From: an uncultured Bacilli bacterium
GTDB taxonomy: Bacteria; Bacillota_I; Bacilli_A; RF39; UBA660
Assembly: GCA_934176955.1 (NCBI GenBank)
Contig: CAKPOS010000002.1
Location: 1 to 64,000 of the forward strand
Direction of reading: 5' to 3'
Length of the DNA stretch: 64,000 nucleotides
Shown here in pieces: positions 26,060-34,147 of the stretch. The position numbers were made by a program, and so were the translations under genes. Under the pieces are notes generated by a model. That model made no database searches. It was not told where the DNA came from and saw only the letters and a program-made list of their open reading frames with translations. Position 1 is the first letter of the stretch; every line of letters begins with the position of its first letter.

Positions 26060-26135
26060 TGGTGTCCCGTTGGAGATTTGAACTCCAGACCCTTTGATTA
26101 AAAGTCAAATGCTCTACCTGCTGAGCTAACGGAAC
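26060..26135 (-). tRNA. tRNA-Lys (TTT)
   Basis: A 76-base cloverleaf with acceptor GTTCCGT paired to ACGGGAC, anticodon loop CTTTTAA and encoded CCA. Last of five genes in the transcript. Confidence 0.95.
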
Positions 26136-26140
26136 TTAAT

Positions 26141-26215
26141 TGGTTGCCCCGGCTAGATTCGAACTAACGAGTGCCACAGTCAAAGTGTGGTGCCTTACCG
26201 CTTGGCTACGGGGCA
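26141..26215 (-). tRNA. tRNA-Gln (TTG)
   Basis: A 75-base cloverleaf with acceptor TGCCCCG/CGGGGCA, anticodon stem CCACA/TGTGG and loop CTTTGAC, encoded CCA. Confidence 0.93.
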
Positions 26216-26234
26216 ATAGATTAAATCTAAAGAA

Positions 26235-26318
26235 TGGTGGAAGGGGATGGATTCGAACCATCGAACCCGAAGGAACAGATTTACAGTCTGCCGCGTTTAG
26301 CCACTTCGCTACCCTTCC
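26235..26318 (-). tRNA. tRNA-Tyr (GTA)
   Basis: An 84-base tRNA with a long variable arm, as expected for bacterial tRNA-Tyr; acceptor GGAAGGG/CCCTTCC, anticodon loop TGTAAAT, encoded CCA. Confidence 0.94.
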
Positions 26319-26325
26319 AAATGAG

Positions 26326-26401
<76 letters not shown>

Positions 26402-26410
26402 AAAAATAAA

Positions 26411-26487
26411 TGGTGGGCGATATAGGACTCGAACCTATGACCCCCTGCTTGTAAGGCAGGTGCTCTAACCAACTGAGCTAATCGCCC
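26411..26487 (-). tRNA. tRNA-Val (TAC)
   Basis: A 77-base cloverleaf with acceptor GGGCGAT/ATCGCCC, anticodon stem CCTGC/GCAGG, loop CTTACAA, encoded CCA. First gene of the cluster. Confidence 0.95.
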
Positions 26488-26514
26488 GTCACCCGTAACC
26501 AATTGACAGTTAAT

Positions 26515-26544
26515 AATATACCATCTCTTACTATACTTTGTCAA
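26515..26544 (-). promoter_or_regulatory. Promoter of the tRNA cluster
   Basis: Minus-strand TTGACA (26539-26544), 18-base spacer, TATATT (26515-26520), about 28 bases before tRNA-Val. The remainder of the gap to 26701 shows nothing assignable. Confidence 0.7.
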
Positions 26545-26701
26545 GTGATTTATCGGATTTTTTTTATTTTCTGTTATTTTTTGTTCGATACGTCTTTAAT
26601 ATTCTTCTTATAAACAATAATTATCTTTCTATTAGTCATTAGATTAGAAAAATAGTTGTATTCTTTATCAGTATTTTTATTTACTAATATAATAATAGAT
26701 A

Positions 26702-27619
26702 CTAATTAGCAAGATAATTTTCAGGATTGACTACTACGCCTTCTAAGGCTAATTCTTCTTTAAATTTTTCTTTAAATTTTACTAATTCTTTTTTGATTAC
26801 ATCAGGATATACTGCCTTTGTAAATCTTATGGCATCATAAATATTTTTAAATCCTACTGTACTTCTATTTTCGTAAACAGCATTAGAAAAGGCTTGCCTT
26901 AATAAAACTAGAGCAATATCTGGATATCTTGATGAGATTTCGTATACTCTTTTATATTCGCTAGTCATATCAACAATAAATTTCATGATATTTTCTTTTT
27001 GGAATTCTGTATAGGCTAATTTCACATGAGTTTGATATTCAATTTTAGGTAAAGTTCTCATTAAAATTTGAACACATTGTTCTCCTGTTGGTTCACTTAC
27101 ATCGACTTTATCAAATCTTCTCATAAAAGCTTTATCTCTTAGGATAAAGTGTTCATATTCGTAAGTTGTTGTCGCTCCAATAATTTTAATTGTTCCTCTA
27201 CTTAATCCTTCTTTGAACATATTGGCTAAATCTAGTCTTCCATCTCCTATTAGGGTATGAATTTCATCGATGAATAAGATTACTCGATCCATATTTTTTA
27301 ATTCTTGAACAAGTTTTAATACTCTATTTTCATCTCCATCTTGACCTAATAGTGCGGTTGTATTTACTCTGAATATTCTAAATCCAAGTAGTACATTTGG
27401 GACTAATCTTTTTTGAATGCGATAAGCAAGACCTTCTACAATAGCTGTTTTACCAATACCTGGTTTACCTACTAAAATGGCTGATTTTTCTGGTGTTAAT
27501 AAAACTAAAATTAAATTCTTAATTTCTTCATCACGAGCAATTGCAGGGTCTGTTATATAAGTAGCTGAAGTCATTTCATCAGCATATCGACTAATAATAC
27601 TTTCTGTGTTCTCAGGCAT
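26702..27619 (-). CDS. Stand-alone Clp-type AAA+ ATPase module
   Basis: A 305-residue AAA+ protein matching only the first nucleotide-binding module (D1) of ClpA/B/C. Walker A GKPGIGKT is at residues 51-58, Walker B in VILFIDEIHTLIG, sensor-1 in GATTTYEYE and the arginine finger in FMRRFDKVDV. The usual N-terminal substrate domain, middle coiled coil and D2 module (with its ClpP-binding loop) are absent, and reading frames on both sides exclude a truncated longer gene. ATG 27619 follows AGGAGG. It sits 10 bases after a small membrane protein in the ylxM-ftsY operon. A membrane-linked remodelling role is possible but unproven. Confidence 0.8.
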   Translation of the reverse strand: MPENTESIISRYADEMTSATYITDPAIARDEEIKNLILVLLTPEKSAILVGKPGIGKTAIVEGLAYRIQKRLVPNVLLGFRIFRVNTTALLGQDGDENRVLKLVQELKNMDRVILFIDEIHTLIGDGRLDLANMFKEGLSRGTIKIIGATTTYEYEHFILRDKAFMRRFDKVDVSEPTGEQCVQILMRTLPKIEYQTHVKLAYTEFQKENIMKFIVDMTSEYKRVYEISSRYPDIALVLLRQAFSNAVYENRSTVGFKNIYDAIRFTKAVYPDVIKKELVKFKEKFKEELALEGVVVNPENYLAN

Positions 27620-27629
27620 TTCTATCCTC

Positions 27630-27824
27630 CTATCTTAAAATTACAGCAAGCATTCCCCACATAAAAGAAACGAGAATGATTGCTCCTAAAAAGATGGCAT
27701 CTACAAAACCACCACTTGTTCTTACTTTTTCATCATAAAACATTTGATAATGTTTGTCTGGATCTTTTGGTAATTCATTATTTTTAATTTCTACAGGTAA
27801 GTTTTCTTTATCTATGTATTTCAT
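27630..27824 (-). CDS. Small membrane protein
   Basis: A 64-residue protein with a polar N-terminal 40 residues and one C-terminal helix (FVDAIFLGAIILVSFMWGML). It overlaps the end of ylxM by 17 bases and precedes the Clp-type ATPase by 10 bases, so the three are likely co-expressed. It could anchor the soluble ATPase to the membrane; that is inference from position only. Confidence 0.65.
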   Translation of the reverse strand: MKYIDKENLPVEIKNNELPKDPDKHYQMFYDEKVRTSGGFVDAIFLGAIILVSFMWGMLAVILR

Positions 27825-28122
27825 CTTCTAATATCATCTCCTTTAAGATTTTCTTTATCTCTTGGCTACTTTCTTTTTCTATTATATCATAAATTATTTT
27901 GCTTTTTTTGTATAGTTTTAATTTTTCTTCATAAAATTGTAATTTTTCTTCTATACTTTGTAAACTTTTATGAACAGCATTTCTGCTAATATTTAAGTTT
28001 TCACTGATTTCTCCTAAAGAAAGATTATTAAAATAATATTCTTCAAAATATTGTTGTTGCTTATCATTTAAAAGTTCTCCATATAAATCATATAGGATAA
28101 TTAAGTAATCTCTTTTTTCCAA
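27808..28122 (-). CDS. ylxM: YlxM-like SRP-associated regulator (UPF0122)
   Basis: A 104-residue helix-turn-helix protein with the sigma-70 region 4-like pattern LSLGEISENLNISRNAVHKSLQSIEEKL. YlxM is usually encoded with ffh or ftsY and modulates the signal recognition particle. Here it follows ftsY directly. Likely start is TTG 28122, six bases after AGGTGAT; an in-frame GTG at 28131 lies inside that site. Confidence 0.85.
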   Translation of the reverse strand: MEKRDYLIILYDLYGELLNDKQQQYFEEYYFNNLSLGEISENLNISRNAVHKSLQSIEEKLQFYEEKLKLYKKSKIIYDIIEKESSQEIKKILKEMILEDEIHR

Positions 28123-28131
28123 AAATATCAC

Positions 28132-29100
28132 CTACAAATCTTTAAATAATCCATAAATATATTTTTCAATATCAAATTTTTCTAAATCATCCATTCCTTC
28201 TCCTAATCCTACATATTTAACAGGAAGGGCTACGGATTCTTTGATTGCTAAGACAATCCCTCCTTTTGCTGTTCCATCTAATTTTGTTAAAACAATACCT
28301 GTGATATTTGTGATTTCTTTAAAACTTTTAGCCTGGCTAATTCCATTTTGTCCTGTCGTTGCATCAATAACTAAAAGGGTTTCATGTGGAGCGGTTGGTA
28401 TAATTTTTTGAATTACACGATTGACTTTTTCTAGTTCTCTCATTAGATTTTCTTTATTTTGAAGTCTTCCTGCTGTATCAATTAAAACAACATCATAATC
28501 TTCTTTTACGGCTTTTTCTAGTCCATCATACATGACGCTAGAAGGATCTTTTGAGGTTGAGGATATTACTGTTGTTCCCACCCTTTCGCCCCATTCTTCT
28601 AATTGTTCAATTGCTCCTGCTCTAAATGTATCTCCTGCTACTAACATTACTTTTTTTCCTTGTTCTTTTAATTGATGAGCAAATTTTCCTATGGTTGTTG
28701 TTTTTCCTACTCCGTTTACTCCGACAAATAAAATTACTGTTGATCCATCTTCAGCATAATGAATTTTACTATCTAATATATCATTTCCTACATACATGAT
28801 AAATAATTCATCAATGATAATATCTTTTAACTTACTGGCATCTTCTATTTTTTCGGTTTTTACTCTTTTTCTTAATAGTTCTACAAATTTCATTACAGTA
28901 TCTACACCAATATCTGCCATGATTAAGATATCTTCTAATTCTTCGAAATAGTTTTCATCAATATTTTTATATTTTTTACTTAAGTTAGATAATTGAGAGA
29001 CAAATTCTTTTCTCGTTTTTTCTAATCCTTTATCGTATTTTTCTACTGCTTCTGTTTTATTTGTGGTAAATGCTTTTTTTATTTTGTCAAATAGTCCCAT
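28132..29100 (-). CDS. ftsY: Signal recognition particle receptor FtsY
   Basis: A 322-residue SRP GTPase. The helical N domain (about 20-100) is followed by the G domain with G1 GVNGVGKTTT, the insertion-box region DTFRAGAIEQLEEWGER, DTAGRLQNKENLM and TKLDGTAKGG. The acidic A domain of E. coli FtsY is absent and replaced by a short basic amphipathic N-terminus (MGLFDKIKKAF), as is common in Gram-positives. It docks ribosome-SRP complexes at the membrane and probably supports export of the many secreted proteins in this window. First gene of the ftsY-ylxM-small protein-AAA operon. Confidence 0.95.
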   Translation of the reverse strand: MGLFDKIKKAFTTNKTEAVEKYDKGLEKTRKEFVSQLSNLSKKYKNIDENYFEELEDILIMADIGVDTVMKFVELLRKRVKTEKIEDASKLKDIIIDELFIMYVGNDILDSKIHYAEDGSTVILFVGVNGVGKTTTIGKFAHQLKEQGKKVMLVAGDTFRAGAIEQLEEWGERVGTTVISSTSKDPSSVMYDGLEKAVKEDYDVVLIDTAGRLQNKENLMRELEKVNRVIQKIIPTAPHETLLVIDATTGQNGISQAKSFKEITNITGIVLTKLDGTAKGGIVLAIKESVALPVKYVGLGEGMDDLEKFDIEKYIYGLFKDL

Positions 29101-29199
29101 TTTATTTCCTCATTTCTATATGTTTATTATAACATAAGTTATATGATTATAATACTTATATTTTCTTTTGCTTTTGTTTTCGTCTTTATTAAAGAAAAG

Positions 29200-29230
29200 A
29201 ACTGATTTTTTCCATCAGTTTTATTTTTCT
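29200..29230 (-). terminator. recA terminator
   Basis: A short 6-bp stem (29200-29205 with 29215-29220) follows the recA stop at once, with CTTTTCTTT after it on the minus strand; a weak but plausible terminator. Confidence 0.5.
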
Positions 29231-30285
29231 TCTTTCTTTTCTTCTTTTTTGGTAACTTTTTCCTTTTTTTCTTTTTTTCCTTTTTCTTTTTTATCTATTC
29301 CATAGCATTCTCTTACTTGGTCTTCTATTTCCTTTAATATTTCTGGATTTTTGGTTAGATATATTTTAGCATTTTCTTTCCCTTGACCGATTTTATTCTC
29401 TTTATAAGCATACCAAGCTCCACTTTTTTCGACGATTCCTGCTTCTGTTGCTAAGTCTAATACTTCTCCTTCATGAGATATTCCTGTTCCATACATAATA
29501 TCTACAACAGCTGTTTTGAAAGGTGGCGCTACTTTGTTTTTTACGACTTTTATTTTGGTAGAATTACCTACGATATCTGTTCCTTGTTTTAATTGTTCTC
29601 CTCTTCTAATGTCTAGACGTACAGAAGAATAATACTTCAAGGCTTTTCCTCCTGGTGTTGTTTCTGGATTTCCGAACATGACACCTACTTTTTCTCTTAA
29701 TTGATTAATAAATATAACAATTGTATTGGTTTTACTGATTGAACCGGATAATTTTCTTAGGGCTTGGCTCATTAATCTTGCTTGTAAGCCAACATGAGAA
29801 TCTCCCATTTCTCCATCAATTTCTGCTTGGGGAACTAGAGCTGCTACAGAGTCAATGACAATAATATTTATTGCTTCACTTTTTACTAGAGCATCACAAA
29901 TTTCTAAGGCTTGTTCTCCTGTATCTGGCTGTGATAATAATAATTCATCTATATCTACTCCTAGTGCCTCAGCATAGACAGGATCAACAGAGTGTTCTGC
30001 ATCGATAAACGCTGCTCTTCCTCCTTCTTTTTGTACTTCTGCAATTGCGTGAAGAGCAAAAGTTGTTTTTCCTGAAGATTCTGGACCATAAATTTCAACA
30101 ATTCTTCCTTTGGGATATCCTCCTACTCCTAAAGCAATATCTAATGCTAAAGATCCAGTTTTACTTACTTCTACTTCAGCATTTTCCTGTTCTCCTAATT
30201 TCATAATCGATCCTTTACCAAATTGTTTTTCAATATCGGCCATTACTTGGGCTAAAGCTTTGTCTTTTTCTAATATTTTACTCAT
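29221..30285 (-). CDS. recA: Recombinase RecA
   Basis: A 354-residue RecA. Walker [10 protein letters not shown] lies at about 65-73, the L1 loop region is [22 protein letters not shown] and L2 contains [20 protein letters not shown]. It catalyses strand exchange and stimulates LexA cleavage. The C-terminus is a Lys/Glu-rich tail (about 25 residues) in place of the usual acidic tail. The promoter is a perfect consensus preceded by a LexA-like box. Confidence 0.97.
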   Translation of the reverse strand: MSKILEKDKALAQVMADIEKQFGKGSIMKLGEQENAEVEVSKTGSLALDIALGVGGYPKGRIVEIYGPESSGKTTFALHAIAEVQKEGGRAAFIDAEHSVDPVYAEALGVDIDELLLSQPDTGEQALEICDALVKSEAINIIVIDSVAALVPQAEIDGEMGDSHVGLQARLMSQALRKLSGSISKTNTIVIFINQLREKVGVMFGNPETTPGGKALKYYSSVRLDIRRGEQLKQGTDIVGNSTKIKVVKNKVAPPFKTAVVDIMYGTGISHEGEVLDLATEAGIVEKSGAWYAYKENKIGQGKENAKIYLTKNPEILKEIEDQVRECYGIDKKEKGKKEKKEKVTKKEEKKEEK

Positions 30286-30316
30286 GTTTATCTCCTTTAC
30301 TCACTGTACGAACCCT

Positions 30317-30345
30317 ATTATAAACTACTAAAATTACTTTGTCAA
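30317..30345 (-). promoter_or_regulatory. recA promoter
   Basis: Minus-strand TTGACA (30340-30345), 17-base spacer, TATAAT (30317-30322): a full consensus match. Confidence 0.85.
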
Positions 30346-30353
30346 TATTTTAT

Positions 30354-30370
30354 CGTACATTTGTTCGTAC
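30354..30370 (-). promoter_or_regulatory. LexA-like SOS box upstream of recA
   Basis: CGAACAAATGTACG (minus strand, 30354-30367) matches the Gram-positive box CGAAC-N4-GTTCG with one mismatch and lies 9 bases upstream of the -35 box. The octamer GTTCGTAC overlaps it (30363-30370) and is repeated in opposite orientation at 30306-30313. Confidence 0.6.
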
Positions 30371-30434
30371 TATTTTTTTGATAAAATCTTTATCTTGGTG
30401 TTCTATTATCATTCAGTATTTTAAGAAAAAGAAA

Positions 30435-30455
30435 AAAGAAGAAAAATACTTCTTT
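30435..30455 (-). terminator. Terminator of the cation antiporter gene
   Basis: A 7-bp AAAGAAG/CTTCTTT stem (30435-30441 with 30449-30455) followed on the minus strand by T-rich sequence. Confidence 0.55.
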
Positions 30456-30459
30456 AGAT

Positions 30460-31410
30460 TTAACCTATATATATTACATAACTATAATAGATAACAAATA
30501 AAATTAAGAAGATAATTCCCTCTTTTTTGGTAATTTTTTGATTTTTATAAGAAAAGACAAATAATAGAATAACAGAAAGTAACATAATGAATAAATCGAT
30601 TTGATTAAAAGAAACTTTGGATATTCCTCCTAAGATGGCAATGGGAATTCCTGTTACTATACCGATATTAAAGATATTACTTCCTACGACATTTCCAATA
30701 GCAATATCATACTCTCCTTTTCTTGTTGCCATAACTGATGTTACTAATTCGGGAAGAGATGTTCCTAGGGCAATAATGGTTAAGGCAATCATTTTTTCAC
30801 TAATTCCTAAAAGTTTAGCTAAGTTAGAGGCATGATCTACTACAAGATTGCTTCCTAAAATGATTGAAATTAATCCAATAGCAGTAAAAATAAAGGCTTT
30901 AGATAGAGGCATATATTCTGTTTTATCATCAATATCTATCTTTTTTCTTGCCATACTAATTAGATAATAGATAAAGACAAGGAAGAATAAAATTAAAGTT
31001 ATTCCATCTCCTCTAGTAAAATTATCTTTTGTATGATTAATGAGATTATCTGATAATAATACGGCAAAGAGAGTTGTAATTAAGATGGTAATTGGTAATT
31101 CTTTTTTTACGGTATTATTTTTTACACTTAATGAATGAAATAAAGAACTTACTCCTAGAATAAGAAGAATATTTAAGATATTACTTCCTATAACATTTCC
31201 TAATACAATATCGCCACTTCCTGATAGAAGGGACTTTATGCTAACGGCAAGTTCTGGAGCACTTGTTCCAAAAGCTACTATGGTTAATCCTATTAGCATT
31301 TTTGATATTTTAAAGTTTCCTGCTACAGCAGATGCTCCATCAACAAAAATATCTGCTCCTTTAATTAGAATGATAAATCCTATAATTAATAATATTAAAT
31401 GAATAAACAT
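30460..31410 (-). CDS. yrbG: Ca2+/Na+ antiporter, YrbG/CaCA family
   Basis: A 316-residue integral membrane protein with ten predicted helices in two inverted halves. Each half carries the CaCA alpha-repeat: GTSAPELAVSIKSLL...GNVIGSNILNI and GTSLPELVTSVMATRKG...GNVVGSNIFNI. The acidic residues of both GTSxPE motifs form the cation site. It probably extrudes Ca2+ in exchange for Na+ or K+. ATG 31410 follows AAAGGAAA. Confidence 0.92.
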   Translation of the reverse strand: MFIHLILLIIGFIILIKGADIFVDGASAVAGNFKISKMLIGLTIVAFGTSAPELAVSIKSLLSGSGDIVLGNVIGSNILNILLILGVSSLFHSLSVKNNTVKKELPITILITTLFAVLLSDNLINHTKDNFTRGDGITLILFFLVFIYYLISMARKKIDIDDKTEYMPLSKAFIFTAIGLISIILGSNLVVDHASNLAKLLGISEKMIALTIIALGTSLPELVTSVMATRKGEYDIAIGNVVGSNIFNIGIVTGIPIAILGGISKVSFNQIDLFIMLLSVILLFVFSYKNQKITKKEGIIFLILFVIYYSYVIYIG

Positions 31411-31437
31411 ATTGATTTCCTTTCTTTAGAAAAATTT

Positions 31438-31872
31438 TTATTTGTGGTAAGTTTCATGATTCAGTATTTTAAAACTTCTATAAATTTGTTCTAGAAGAAT
31501 TACTCTAAATAATTGATGAGGAAAAGTTAGTTTTGAGAAAGATAATTTAAAGTCTGCTATTTCTTTTACTTTCTCTGTTAGTCCATCACTACCTCCTATA
31601 ATAAAAGTAATATTGGATTTTATTTGAAATGTTTTATCAATATGATTAGAAAGTTCGATAGAATTTAGCATTTTTCCTTCAATATCTAAAACAATATTGT
31701 AATCTTTTGTGTTGATTTTTTTTAATAAAAGTTCTTCTTCTTTTTGTTTATTTGAGTCTGGTAGTTCTTCGATGATAACTTTATGATATTTACTAAGACG
31801 TTTCATATATTCTTTAATGGCGTCTTGATAAAAGGATTCTTTAATTTTTCCTATACATAATATTTTTATCAT
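31438..31872 (-). CDS. rlmH: 23S rRNA pseudouridine-1915 N3-methyltransferase RlmH
   Basis: A 144-residue SPOUT-class methyltransferase. It starts MIKILCIGKIKESFY, has IIGGSDGL in the knot and ends with HQLFRVILLEQIYRSFKI and HETYHK, all RlmH hallmarks. It methylates helix 69 of 23S rRNA using SAM. Start ATG 31872 follows GAGGAGG. Its gene overlaps the end of the MBL-fold gene by 4 bases (31869-31872). Confidence 0.95.
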   Translation of the reverse strand: MIKILCIGKIKESFYQDAIKEYMKRLSKYHKVIIEELPDSNKQKEEELLLKKINTKDYNIVLDIEGKMLNSIELSNHIDKTFQIKSNITFIIGGSDGLTEKVKEIADFKLSFSKLTFPHQLFRVILLEQIYRSFKILNHETYHK

Positions 31873-32630
31873 ACACAAACCTCCTCTGATTCTTCATCTT
31901 GTTTGGTGATGATAATTTTTTCCACTTTTTGCTGATTTTCCTTTAATCTATTATTTAGTGTTTCATAAGCTAGGTCTTTTGTGTTATTTTCATGGGATAA
32001 ATGAGCAAGTAAAATATATTTTGTATTTTCTCCAATAAATGAAGAAAGATACCTTGCTGAGTCATAATTGGATAAATGACCTTTATCTCCTAATATTCTT
32101 TGTCTTACTTTAAAGGGATATGAGCTATGATTTAGCATTTCGATATCGTGATTACTTTCCATGATATAAATTTCTTTGTTGGTAAGGAGAGGAAAATATT
32201 TTTGATTGATATATCCTGTATCTGTAATGTATACAACACTTTTATGCTCTCCTTCTACAACATAACCTACGGAATCAGGGGTATCGTGACTTGTTTTGAA
32301 TACATGAATAGTTAAATTATTAATTTGAAATTCTCCATGGTTGTCAATGATTTGATAATTGTCAATGTAATCTATTTCTTCATGCATTTTTTCTGTCAAA
32401 TAAACTTTTGTATGATATTTTTTTTGGAATACTTTTAGGCCTTTGACATGATCTACATGAGTATGAGTGATTAAAATGGCGTCTAGGTCTTCCGCGTTTA
32501 TTTGTAAAGTACTTAATTTTTCTTTAACATATTTACAAGTATTTCCTAGATCGATTAATATTTTTGTTCCATTACACTCGATATAGGTAGTGTTTCCTTT
32601 ACTACCTGATGATAATACGATTGCTTTCAT
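31869..32630 (-). CDS. MBL-fold hydrolase of the YycJ/WalJ type
   Basis: A 253-residue metallo-beta-lactamase-fold protein. The start MKAIVLSSGSKGNTTYIE and the zinc motif THTHVDHVKG are typical of YycJ/WalJ, a predicted DNA nuclease linked to cell-wall and repair control in Firmicutes. ATG 32630 overlaps the stop of the M23 peptidase gene (ATGA), which fixes the start. In Bacillus the gene sits near walRK and rlmH; rlmH also follows here. Confidence 0.85.
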   Translation of the reverse strand: MKAIVLSSGSKGNTTYIECNGTKILIDLGNTCKYVKEKLSTLQINAEDLDAILITHTHVDHVKGLKVFQKKYHTKVYLTEKMHEEIDYIDNYQIIDNHGEFQINNLTIHVFKTSHDTPDSVGYVVEGEHKSVVYITDTGYINQKYFPLLTNKEIYIMESNHDIEMLNHSSYPFKVRQRILGDKGHLSNYDSARYLSSFIGENTKYILLAHLSHENNTKDLAYETLNNRLKENQQKVEKIIITKQDEESEEVCV

Positions 32631-34147
32631 CGGTATAATGTAAATGGATCGAATGGAGTTCCACCGCGGTGTGGATATCCTCTCCATGTGGCAAAGTGTA
32701 AATGTGTTCCACTGTAAGGACTATAAGAGTTTGGTGTTGGATATACTTCTCCAGTATTGCCCATGGTTGCTATTTTTTGTCCTCTGCTTACGACTTGACC
32801 GGCTTTTACTAATATTGTGGATAAATGCATATATTGAGTATAATAATTTCCTGCATTATGGTTAATTAAAATATAGTTTCCTTGTCTTCCATTACATGAA
32901 ATATTTCCTGGGATACAACCACCTTTTGTTTCTACAACTGTTCCATTGTTTGCCGCATAAATATTAGAGCCATATCCTGGACCATAAATATCTAGAGCTG
33001 CATGCATACTTCCCCAACGATAACCAAAGTATGTGGTAATCGTGTATGGTGTATCTGTTGGCCATGCCCAGTGAGAAAGATCAGCAACATGAGGAATTTC
33101 TTTAGACCCTTTGACAATAATTTTATCTACACTTGGTTTTAATTCTATTGTATTTAAGTTAATGGTATCTGATAATTGTCCATTGATATACTCATATTCT
33201 CTGCTTACACGATATAAGCCATTTTCTCCTTCTTGTTTGACATATTCTACTCCTTGTACTTGGTTTCCATCATATTGAACATTCACAGAATAATTTTTTT
33301 CCTCATCACTTACACCATTGATTTCTACTACTACGCTAATTAAAGGATTAATTAAGCCAACATTGACTTCTTGACCTGTATAAAGTAAAGCATTTTCACT
33401 TTTAAAGTTAGAGTTAGCAATTAAAAATTCTTGAACATTTAATTTATTTGCGTTAGCGACAGTTTCTATGGTATCTCCTTCTTGCACTTGGTAAGTGGAT
33501 TGTTTTTTTGTTGTTCCATATAATAGATATTTAGCTAGTGTACTAGAATCTGTAAATATTTCTTTATCAATCGAAAGATAAGATGATTTATAAGTAATAT
33601 CTTCGTCTATAGAAATATCTTTTATTATTGTTCCCGTGTCGACGATTTCTTTTTGAGTACTTTCCATATAACTTTTATAATCATCTTCATTGACAAAAGA
33701 TTTAATTAATTGGTTAATTGCATCATCAAATATTTGTTTTTTTAATACATAAATATATTTGGGTTTAACATTTTTTTCGCCTTTATTTTTTATGGAGATA
33801 GCGACTCCTTTAATCGTAAATTGTTTCTTTTTGACTATTCTTTTGTATACTTCTTCATACTCATCAATATTATTATTGTAAGTTGTAACTTCTTTTATCA
33901 TTACTCCATTGGGTACTTCTACTTTTTTTACTCCATACTTTTTTTTGATGGATTCTTCTTTTTTATTGATAAATTCTTCAAATCCAGTTTTACTTTTTAC
34001 TGTACCAATAATTTCTCCATCAATATAAATTTGATATACATTTTGTGGATTTTTAGTGCTGTAATGAGTAAATCCCAAGGAAAATACCAATATACCTATT
34101 AATATTATTACTAATATATAAGAGGCTCTAAAACGACTATCCGGCAT
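32627..34147 (-). CDS. M23 endopeptidase with LysM and G5 domains
   Basis: A 506-residue membrane-anchored cell-wall enzyme. An N-terminal helix (about 9-26) is followed by a charged region, a LysM (about 219-263, YQVQEGDTIETVANANKL), a G5 domain (about 267-345) and a C-terminal M23 LytM domain. Zinc ligands are in MHAALDIYG and HLHFATW. It cuts peptide cross-links of peptidoglycan. It overlaps dnaB by 11 bases and the MBL gene by 4, so it is embedded in a dnaB operon, an unusual place for a wall hydrolase. Confidence 0.92.
   Translation of the reverse strand: MPDSRFRASYILVIILIGILVFSLGFTHYSTKNPQNVYQIYIDGEIIGTVKSKTGFEEFINKKEESIKKKYGVKKVEVPNGVMIKEVTTYNNNIDEYEEVYKRIVKKKQFTIKGVAISIKNKGEKNVKPKYIYVLKKQIFDDAINQLIKSFVNEDDYKSYMESTQKEIVDTGTIIKDISIDEDITYKSSYLSIDKEIFTDSSTLAKYLLYGTTKKQSTYQVQEGDTIETVANANKLNVQEFLIANSNFKSENALLYTGQEVNVGLINPLISVVVEINGVSDEEKNYSVNVQYDGNQVQGVEYVKQEGENGLYRVSREYEYINGQLSDTINLNTIELKPSVDKIIVKGSKEIPHVADLSHWAWPTDTPYTITTYFGYRWGSMHAALDIYGPGYGSNIYAANNGTVVETKGGCIPGNISCNGRQGNYILINHNAGNYYTQYMHLSTILVKAGQVVSRGQKIATMGNTGEVYPTPNSYSPYSGTHLHFATWRGYPHRGGTPFDPFTLYR

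Noticed and set aside
30306..30313. A second full LexA box between the recA -10 and the start codon
   Set aside because: Only a half-site is present; the inverted partner is not at the right spacing.
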